Shown here one piece after another: positions 55,301-61,300 of a stretch of DNA of 64,000 nucleotides (the stretch's first letter is position 1; every line of letters starts with the position of its first letter). This DNA comes from Nothophaeocryptopus gaeumannii (taxonomy: Eukaryota; Ascomycota; Dothideomycetes; Mycosphaerellales; Mycosphaerellaceae). Both the position numbers and the translations under genes were made by a program. Location of the stretch: NCBI GenBank assembly GCA_031771865.1, contig JASISA010000041.1, positions 1,550,001-1,614,000 of the forward strand. Reading direction: 5' to 3'. A model generated the notes under the pieces. That model did no database searches, had not been told where the DNA came from, and saw only the letters and a program-made list of their open reading frames with translations.

Positions 55301-56087
55301 TGCGGCTGCGTCTATGGACAAGGAGTTCCAAGACGCACGACGTATGTCACGCAGCAGAAACAGGCCGAAGCATGCGCTTTACGGCATTACGTCTGGGGGC
55401 AATGCCTTTGCAACCAGCTTGGCGAGCGGTATTGGAGGTCTTGCGAGACAGCCAATGCAAGGCGCTGAACGTGAAGGTGCGGCGGGTTTCGTCAAAGGTG
55501 TTGGCAAGGGTCTTCTCGGATTAGCCACTAAGCCCGCCATCGGTGCTTTCGATCTCGCTTCGAGCATGGCAGAAGGAGTTCGAAACACCACAACAGTTTT
55601 CGATCAGGAGGGTCTTGACCGTGTGCGTCTGACTCGCTTCATTGGCATTGACGGCATTGTCCGGCCTTACAGCCAACGCGAGGCTCTTGGACAGTTCTGG
55701 CTGAAGACTCTGGACAACGGCAAGTACTTCAACGAGCACTACATTGCCCATCTGGAGCTTAATTCCGGATCTCGCGGCGACGCGGCCAGCCCAACGTCAC
55801 CGACGGGTAGTCGACCTCCTCAGCAAAGCGAGGCTACTATGCTGGTCATGATCACTTACAACTCCATCATGCTTGTCCGCGCTAAGAAGCTCACGAGCGA
55901 ATGGGAGGTGCCGCTGAAGGACATTCAAACAATCTCGAAGGAGAGGACCGGAATGAGCATTATCTTGAAGGGGGGCACCAATGGGCCTTTCATCCCCATT
56001 GCCGACGAGCAATCGCGCAATTGGGTGTACAAGCAAGTGGCCATTGCGGTCAATGCGTACAATGATAAGTGGAATGCCAAGGGTTAG
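46368..56087 (+). CDS. VPS13: Vacuolar protein sorting 13, bridge-like lipid transfer protein
   Basis: A single uninterrupted frame of 3,239 residues. VPS13 forms a long hydrophobic groove that moves phospholipids between membranes at contact sites (ER, mitochondria, vacuole, peroxisome). The chorein N-terminus is unmistakable (M-V-L-E-S-L-V-A-N-L-L-N-R-F-L-G). It is followed by repeated beta-groove segments such as G-D-V-K-L-R-D-L-E-L. The VAB/adaptor-binding region starts near residue 1945 (Y-R-I-R-N-W-T-G-F-D-V) and the SHR-BD-like part near 2380. An ATG2-C-like helical region lies near 2910-3000 (F-Y-E-P-Y-Q-G-L-V). The PH-like domain occupies about 3155-3239. Acidic and Lys-rich linkers occur near 1600 and 1775. 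Length matches yeast Vps13 (about 3,140). The ATG context is GCCGCCATGG. Confidence 0.97.
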   Translation: MVLESLVANLLNRFLGMYVHNFDPKQLNVGILGGDVKLRDLELRREALDQFHLPLNVVEGHISSLILKIPWSNLRGQPVRINIEDVFILAAPKEDQEYNAEEEERRAHAVKMEKLDSAELLKERNTEGMSQEEQQKQQSFTAALTTTIIDNVQIQVKNVHIRYEDALSDPGHPFAAGLTLQELSAVSTDENWKPTWVAGTSTTTHKLATLGSLGVYWDTDTQLLGTGTGEQKAGEQGLDHKQVMEKFRELIVKSDSEAVKDHQFILKPVSGRAGLEMDKTGKHDRPKMKARLLFNELGFVLDDEQYRDALMLVDLFHYFIRHQEYRKLQPERPPKEDPRAWLHFAGKAVLDRIHEKNRRWTWEYFAERRDDRKRYIELFKKKKKEEKLTPDENKDLDRLEHKLAYEDLRFWRSLARNELRKEGWKKPQPQKSTWSSWIWSSGNQQQQQAEASDDSQMSEEQRKELYRAIDFDEKKQIAESVDAPRDAIKLQVDMNLKTGSFTLKRDPHGKKQEMLRLLFDDFSTEFLQRTDSMLVDLSLGGMRLYDGSTDGNLFEQMLTVKDAPPIPDKDRVQEVDENGDPKFEDAKTEQEEDDEEDPFFALSFENNPLDNRADTALTVKLKAMEFVYNPNFVVQVTKFFKPPAKHMESIGALMETAGSTVEGIRQQTRAGLEYALQEHKTVDVKLDLQAPVIVVPDTVTKKSTICLILDAGHIAVRSDLIDKETLHDIQNKQKQQYTEKDFQKLESLMYDKFQLKLEATQVLIGTSVDDTRKQLEASASSQNFHIVDKINMDFRIETCIVPKAADLTKFRIVGHLPMLHAKFSDAKYKSLMKLLDFAIPKFDEDQPAKPKEQHLSVEDKKSRRKSGMPENRPRGKSFQAGRDDLANEIEKGAEEKPRDAQRDGSKSQAKKKQEANPAQRSFEFKFTVDKLQGSLFKADPEGKKDDQLLVDLIAETFYLEFYQRPFDMVADVKLRSLAVEDHVEDSPAPEFKNLISSEDLVNKKKEDLLIIHFQMVNKDHPEFQSNYDGIKTNLDASVSTINLLVTRKTLLTLLDFAMTTFVPPPSENAEQEAKAKAIEDKEHEEEQGQKQDGDKIRIKANLKRIAVILNNDGIRLATLSLTSADASVFMMGKKMKVEARLGALDLVDDVNLGVSEESPLRQLVSVQGDDLIDFHYETFDAEAADYPGHDNSIFLRSGSIKVNFMTEPFRKIMEFGVKFGKMQAIFNAARQAAANQASKVQESASKMHFDFLIKTPIVSFPRMVITESAERDTMTAYLGEIYANNKFVPLEDPDGGDAANKLSAGIHNIRLTSTFHYPESKPEELEMIDKVNLDFNITQTEHKPGRDRPDMEIEGSMSNINLRLTEAQLKFVMELSRDIPQAFALEDSEDLQEEAEADLPAHVVEPAHAVQETNGKASPQESEVSKPSHQGPELGADKDTWTKLDLIFKVGAVGLELVKGETDKPVGDLEAASLSKFSLNETSVKLRMISDGALESELLVQSFTITDTRAWEKNKFRKIMSLINSDVKQQFMASVSISGGEEKNLIALLTVDSPRIILALDYVFEVLNFVQNGLKQDEPLQVGEETEGSEEDVSPDDDASISTQELVERKRTQHEQNQQQQEQKSGMSISYRVNIVDAQVMLIANPAISNSEAIVLGTKQVLVSQQHAMTLQVEKVGMFLCRMDQFETNRLRILDDFSIQTSLDMRSQGQESSLTSIQVDIEPLVLRLSLRDIMLAMQIFNRASAMSMGGEKKMDDEGPKKLEQVKKAAAKSQKAKSTKRTAASTSKVQAKSISTKKTSAKQGDEQSSGPGSAVLKREEMKITMDGIRVVLIGDMHELPMLDWSVKKFNVDVRDWTGNMTADTSIDTFFNVYNFSKSAWEPLIEPWQVGFHVAKETNPDKLAVELYSRKSLELTITSATIALASKSAHFLSSEEDVLSKPRGNDAPYRIRNWTGFDVDVWASAAQSGDDEGQAAKLTDGEEKPWRFEDPTTTRETLSPEGQTGVIGVRLEGSGFDSIDRIQVNREGESLYNLKPRKDKVQHRMLVEVSLGTDNVKYITLRSPMLLENHTQIPIELGVYSPDEGHLLKIEKIAPGEARPSPVGAAFMHSLVVRPDQGFGYTWSNERLFWKDLLKRPTRTITCQGEHDNSSPPFYFQMQAAFDKNNPLTAVYPYMRIRLSAPIEVQNLLPFDFKYRIYDKNTKKDWTNFLRKGGVSPVHVVELSHLLLLSVDMQDTPFQASDFAIINTNNENDFKRERNLICKDNNSLELRLKIHYYNVPDSGGAFKVTIYSPYVILNRTGLEVDIRSKAYFGSTKSAAGQGTFADTEEDARRATPFMFSFPTDDRKNRALIKVGQSAWSQPVSFDAIGANVDVKLPAESGRAEMHCGLSVTEGEGKYKLTKVVSITPRFIVKNKISEPIQIREPGSSDATTLQPGELHPLRFLKQTTGQQLSLCFPGVNNSWSSPFDIANMGSVHVKLAKAGERQKLVRVEIMMEHAMIYLHLSLETKHWPFSMRNESDQEFLFWQANPNVDEDEEDRTSGWKPIRYRLPPRSIMPYAWDYPATKNKNLILSANGKERHVKLAEIGNLIPMRVPAAQGQQRQKIIDLNVIADGPTQTLVMSSYKPQTSLYKQKSATASQSTTAGFEVKEQDTDVTMRATVRFAGVGISLVNSQLRELVYATWRDIELKYTDSPLYQTVALTIKWIQIDNQLYGGIFPLLFYPSVVPKTGKEMEAHPIFRTTVTRVKDDSYGVLYIKYFTFLMQQMTIEIDEDFIFAVLDFSKVPGASWTEQKEGRLAPDSLDVPEPSQTDSGQDIYFELLHLQPMQFDLSFVRTERINAEDTGSSSSNPFMFAVNVLTMSIGNVNDAPIRYNALILENARLSMGALISNIQSHYVQESLRQVHIVIGSADFLGNPVGLFNNISSGVADIFYEPYQGLVTDRPQDLGVGIAKGASSFVKKSVFGLSDSVSKFTGSISKGLAAASMDKEFQDARRMSRSRNRPKHALYGITSGGNAFATSLASGIGGLARQPMQGAEREGAAGFVKGVGKGLLGLATKPAIGAFDLASSMAEGVRNTTTVFDQEGLDRVRLTRFIGIDGIVRPYSQREALGQFWLKTLDNGKYFNEHYIAHLELNSGSRGDAASPTSPTGSRPPQQSEATMLVMITYNSIMLVRAKKLTSEWEVPLKDIQTISKERTGMSIILKGGTNGPFIPIADEQSRNWVYKQVAIAVNAYNDKWNAKG

Positions 56088-56292
56088 GGTTGCATTGGGA
56101 TGAATGGATATTAATAGCATGTGATGGAATAGGATGCATTGACACAGCGGGAAATGAATACCACAACGATTGAGAGAGCGAGCATACCTAAGGAGCTTTT
56201 GTTCTATGGAAAGAAACACAATTTTTGAGGTAGACAGTCCTGAGTCGTACATACTTTATGTCTGCAGTTTTCAACTCTACTGTCGTTCTGTC

Positions 56293-57105
56293 TCACATCG
56301 GTATCCAAGCGTCATCCTCCTTCGCAGCCTCAGTAGCAGCTACAGCCTCCGGATGAAACTCCGCCCAAGACCAAACGGACCATTCATACGGCGCTGGCTC
56401 GACTTCACCCCATAACTCGACACTTCGTTCCCTTCCTTCAATACACACGAACCCTCTCGCTTCCATTTGTTCCCACAGATTCCTCGCATGGTTGATATAA
56501 GCCATTCGTAACGGATAACAGAAAATCGCCCGGGCCTCAGACTTATGAGCCAGCCATTCTTCCACGGTTTGCGAAATCAGTTCTCCGTGGGAAGAGGTAT
56601 AGCAAGTATCCGCTGCTAGGATTATGTTTGCTTTTGAGGATGAAGGGATGACCAGGTTTTGGCATGGGATGTGTAGGTTGGAGGGGGATGTCCAATCTAA
56701 TGAGCCGGAATATGCTGCTGTGTCGAGTTTGGAGAAGAGGGGTTGGTTGAGAGAGACGTTTGCTTCTATGCCTGGGATTATGGAGGGGAGGTCTGTGAGG
56801 ATTGTGGGGAGTGACCAGAGGGCGGATGCTGCTAGGCCTGCGAGACCGGTTCCGGCGCCGAGTTCTAGGACTGGTATGGCTTTTGACGGATCAAGTTGTT
56901 GGTGGTTGTGGGTTTCATGTTTGGGAAAGGTGGCTTTGATGTTATCGGTCCAGCGATAGAGGATGTCTGCGAGGACGACTGCTGCTCCCCATGTTGCGAG
57001 ACCGAGATTTTCTGCTTTGATGCCTGCTAGTTCGCTGATTTGAATATATATTGTATTCGATGATTCGTCGGTTTTGACTGGAAAGGCGCGACTTGGTGAG
57101 GTCAT
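56293..57105 (-). CDS. Methyltransferase_16 family protein (putative protein-lysine methyltransferase)
   Basis: Single exon, 270 residues. Seven-beta-strand methyltransferase motifs of the METTL21/EFM group are visible. N-terminal L-G-L-A-T-W-G-A-A-V-V-L-A is the W-G segment of the family. Motif I is V-L-E-L-G-A-G-T-G-L-A-G-L; I-L-T-D-L-P is motif post-I; I-I-L-A-A-D-T-C-Y is motif II. Members modify lysines of translation factors, chaperones or other proteins; the target cannot be named from sequence. The C-terminus (W-S-V-W-S-W-A-E-F) resembles the aromatic end of fungal members. The gene converges on VPS13 with a 205-bp gap. Two neighbouring plus-strand frames are antisense shadows. Confidence 0.8.
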   Translation of the reverse strand: MTSPSRAFPVKTDESSNTIYIQISELAGIKAENLGLATWGAAVVLADILYRWTDNIKATFPKHETHNHQQLDPSKAIPVLELGAGTGLAGLAASALWSLPTILTDLPSIIPGIEANVSLNQPLFSKLDTAAYSGSLDWTSPSNLHIPCQNLVIPSSSKANIILAADTCYTSSHGELISQTVEEWLAHKSEARAIFCYPLRMAYINHARNLWEQMEARGFVCIEGRERSVELWGEVEPAPYEWSVWSWAEFHPEAVAATEAAKEDDAWIPM

Positions 57106-58120
57106 GTCGATGTTGGCGATGGGTTCTTATGTTCACTGCTGCAAGATCGATAATTTGTTGTGGGTCTCTAGTTTGGCCGAGGTTTTGCCGAATGGCTTTG
57201 TTGGACTGCACTTCACTTCTCCTGTTGCAACTACTACCACGTTCTGTCACTGTTCTGCAATTGACTCATCTGGTAAGACGTTAGTGAAAAGGACCGTCCT
57301 AGAATTACATTTGCGGCGTTCGACCTTGTTGAGCATTCTGAAGAGGTCAGAACATGAGACTAGACTGTAACGAGCATGCGTACAGTACGAATCCAGCGCT
57401 CAAAATTAATGTTCTGTGATGCCACGTGAGTATACGATGAGAAAGATTACCAGGTAGAGATGATATGAAGACTAGAGCTGAGAAGTCAAAGCCATGGTCT
57501 TCACGAAACCCATTGCGACGGCATTTGGAAACGCAAGTAGCGTCGCCCGCAATGATCAACACCATGACGCCTCTGATTCTGCAGAAAGTACATTTTGCTT
57601 GTCAAAAGATGAGGACACTGTTGTGCTGCGTCCTTGAGGCGCCCTTAAAGCGAGTCTTCGGGTCCTTTCTAGAGTGCAACCACATGTCGTACTCGCGCGC
57701 ATGTGCTTCGACCGCTCGAGGTGAAGTTTGCTCCACGAGCATCTGTCTTGACCTCTACATTCCTACACCGACATTTCAATTGCTCCTCTTGACGTGCCGA
57801 ACAATACCCAACATCGTTCAACAGTACACTAACACCAGCAGCTTTACTCGGCGAGATCTGCTGCATACTTGCCAACGATTTCGGACCAAGATCATAGCGA
57901 ACGAGTTCCAACATATCAAGTCGTGTAACCCCCGCTGACATTGTGCTACATTTCTCTAAGCACAGTGACAAATCCAGAGCCAGAAGCGAGAGGACACACA
58001 GAGGGCAGTCGAAAGGTTGTTTCGACAAATCTCAGACGGGCTCACACATCAGTCGTACCCAAAAGCTTGGCTGTTTGTTACGCTCCCACTACCGTCGGGT
58101 TTGAGCGACCGGGAGTAAGT
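57106..58120. other. Divergent intergenic region
   Basis: This 1-kb stretch lies between the methyltransferase start and the orphan membrane protein gene. I do not accept the 157-codon frame 57465-57938: it lacks motifs and competes with frames on the other strand. Confidence 0.4.
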
Positions 58121-59367
58121 ATGAAAGTCGAAGGCCTTTGCCGCCGCCAGCCATTGCGGGTTCTAGCAGCAATAGCGTTCGTCTCTTTTTGCACTTTCTC
58201 TTTCATCTTCTCCGCTCCCGGCAACATTGCGGCGCAGCAGAGAAGCCATGCTCGAGCTTTCCAGCCGAGTCTCGCGACTACTCATGCCTCTGATCCTGGA
58301 GATAGCCATGTCTTCTGGGAAGCAGGTCAAGGAGTTGGTGGCAGACGAAACGCCACACAAGATGGATTGCATCCCAGAGCCGCTCGATCAGTCCGACCAG
58401 CCACCGATGCTGAATATAAGCAGGCGGAGGAGAAAGGCGAGAAACTCACCTGCTTCATGAAGGATCCTTCTCTTGCTGGAGACCTTGCAGTCAGCAAGTG
58501 GACTTCGTGGAGTCAGCTTGAGGAATGGGGCTGGGTTGGTGTAGGTAACGGCAGCCCTTTTGGCCAGAATTACCTTGGTGAGATCGACCAAGGAGTCAAG
58601 GAATTGGCTAGCAGTGGAGGTGGTATCGGCTCAACGTTCAAAGTCCAACACACGAAGGAGCGTGCTTCAGCGGTTGTTGCAGGACAGACCTGGAACTATC
58701 CAGTGAATTTGCTCAGAGACGTCTTTGATCAACAGGACTTACTGACTGCCTTCACAGCCGACCAAGGCTGAATATCAGAACAACTTGTACCCAAACAGCG
58801 GAGTCATCGTCGCTGACTGGAACGTAAGTGCAAACTTCTAGAATAGTAGTCATTGGTGAGACCTTGCTGACATCGGCGCTTCAGTATAACCCGAAATATT
58901 ACATCGAGGCCCAGTCCACATCGAAGGGCACAGCCTGGGACAGCAGCAAAGACAGCCAGCCTCAGCTATTCCAGCTCTCGGATGTTGTATGGCTGGGCTG
59001 GGCGAGGCTGACGGAAGGCAACAAAAAGCAGCGGAAAGGCCTGAAATACATGGTCCAGCGGAATGTGGTCAATTCATTCACTCTATCGGTCTTCGCCAGA
59101 GTGATGCAGATGCGCTCGCCAGCAGATCCGGCCGTCCAGCTGGGCCATGCTCCTGCTTATCCCGGAGTGACTATTTCCAAAGATGATGATGGCTTCGCTG
59201 CGCTGCTGGGCACCAACAATCTCTGGGGCACTCCGTATATGCTGATCCAAAGGAATGGAGAGCTCGGAAAGAAGCAGGTCAAGTCGGTCCAAATCTGGAA
59301 TGAGCATCCTCACGCGAACTTCTATCAGCCGGATGTGATCATGGAGCTGGAGGGTGTCGAAGCTTGA
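58121..59367 (+). CDS. Orphan type II membrane protein (fungal-specific, unrecognised)
   Basis: Three exons: 58121-58702, 58758-58823 and 58885-59367. Introns of 55 bp (GTGAAT..TTCACAG) and 61 bp (GTAAGT..TTCAG) are in phase 0, and the product has 376 residues. A basic start is followed by one hydrophobic segment (about 14-33, V-L-A-A-I-A-F-V-S-F-C-T-F-S-F-I-F-S) that would act as a signal anchor, placing the rest in the lumen. The body after residue 110 is compact and Trp/Tyr/Gly-rich (W-T-S-W-S-Q-L-E-E-W-G-W-V-G-V-G, Y-P-N-S-G-V-I-V-A-D-W-N). Splicing joins A-D-W-N to Y-N-P-K-Y-Y-I-E-A. I know no domain match. A donor 30 bases later (GTCTTT) is an in-frame alternative that adds ten residues. 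An upstream in-frame start at 57941 exists but hides the anchor. Confidence 0.65.
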
Positions 59368-61300
59368 GAACGGACAGAGCTTTGATAGTATTGCTGCGTT
59401 CAAGAACCAATGGAGGGGATTACGGAGGATATGGCGAGTTGTACTTGCCTGCCAAGCCGATAAGGCATCAGATAAGCCAATCAGAAAGCCACCATCGCAA
59501 GGAAGCGGCGGCCCAGAAGCATACCTCCCTCGCTCCTTGCCTCTCTATCGGTGTATTCTTGGCCAAATGACAATTATTACTTTCATGGCAGTCTCTGCAC
59601 CTCACCTGCTCACTCGATTCTTCACTCTTCACTCTTCACGTCCACATCCTTCTCGCAGCGCATCTAGCCCGGTCACGACATCCCGCGGGTATGATCCTGA
59701 TCCTCCCATGAGAAGACGCCGAGCGCGCACGAGCCCAGACCCAACGCCGCCATGCAACTTGTCGTACTCCTGGCCCACCGTGAGGATGCATCCAGCTCGC
59801 CCAGTTTCACCACTCCGTCGCAATATTGCAGCAGCGCAGCTGAATGAGGCTATTCTCCGTCCAAAAGAACATACAATTATGTCAAGAGAAGTCAGAAGAG
59901 TTTTACAAAGGGAAAGATGACGTGTGCTTGCCTGGACCAAATGTCTTCAGAGGCTCTGAATGCAACACGTGCGGACATGTCTGTCACCACTTGAAGTCTA
60001 ACCGAGTGCCCGGTAAGCAGCTTGGCGATCGATAGCCTTGTTGCCTTTCGGTCGGAACTCCAAAGGCTGATGAATGCATTTGGAAGTCGTTGGCCCAGAC
60101 TGATGGAGCCATGATGAACATGTTGACAGCGCCGAGGATGTTTCGTGGACTCAGACGCTTTTCGTCTGTCCCGAGTACAGCCCCACGGAGGTGCGAAAAT
60201 CGCGCAGAAAGTAAGAGGAGCTTGGAATGGCGCCCGCGCAGCCTCGTCACGTACGAGACATGGGCCTATGTATGGAGGCATACGCGGCCTGGTCCGACCT
60301 CTGCGGGCTGAGACGTTCCTGGCTGTGAGCTCTGGCTCCTGTCCAACGGCACACGATGCGCATTCCAGGATGCATACGAGGGGCAGGGGCTTCCAAGCAC
60401 TGCTACTGGTGCGTGAACGCGACGGAGATGCGCCAGGGCCTCCCCGGAAATGCTTGAGCTGCGACGATTCGATCAGCTGCATTGCCATGAACTCTAATTG
60501 CTAAGCATTAGACCAGAAGCTTGGCTACAGCTTGGCGCATGAGGTAAAACTTTAAACAGTCGATGAACGACGATGGACATCAATGACATCCCTGCGCCAC
60601 GTACCAACCCGGAAAGACGCACATCCTTGATGGCCTAGCAAGCAGGCGGAGTAGTGCATACTGAGACAGGGACAGGTAGGCGATCTGCACGCCAGCACAG
60701 CCCGCGACAAGGAGACAGCAACATGTCGTACAGTCAACTGACTAAGTCAGAATCGTTGGTGCTCGTTGTTGTCCGATGGTACAGCTCCCATCGATGCTTT
60801 TGGCACAGATTCCAGCCGCACATCGCCACAGAAGGGAGTGTTTGCAACCCACAGTGAGAGAGGTATTGCAAATGATGGCGATTTCGTGCATTCGGTCTTC
60901 GAGTTCTCCATTGCGTGCTGGATCTGACGAAGTTGACTCGCCTGTGGTCGGGGTTTGCCTTCAACGGCACGAGCGTAAATCTCCGGCATACTAATGAGCA
61001 GCCAATGTTAGCTGGATCCGGAAAGGCGCTCTCTCCGTCAGGGCCAGCGACACGCAATGGCCTAACATTGCCGTCACATGGGGTCCTCATGGCTACACAA
61101 CTGGGGCTTCTTGCGTTATTCGGATATTTCGCTTCGTTTCACCAACCCTCCTACTTTGGCTGTCTCGCTTGGCCGGTTCTCCCTGCTTAAAATTGTTTCG
61201 TCTCCCCCTCGTATCCTAGCCATTCATATCGAGGACCATCATTCAAGAACCTTTCAAGAGCCCTCGCATCGTTCAACTGTATTGCAAAGCGGGTCAATCG
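59368..61300. other. Intergenic region upstream of the NRPS-like gene
   Basis: This 1.9-kb stretch has many short overlapping frames on both strands (longest 198 codons, 59892-60488, minus). None has a motif. I see no RNA gene or transposon. The promoter of the Pls-like gene should lie at the right end. Confidence 0.4.

Noticed and set aside
59892..60488. 198-codon minus-strand frame before the Pls-like gene
   Set aside because: Low-complexity reading without motifs, overlapped by plus-strand frames.
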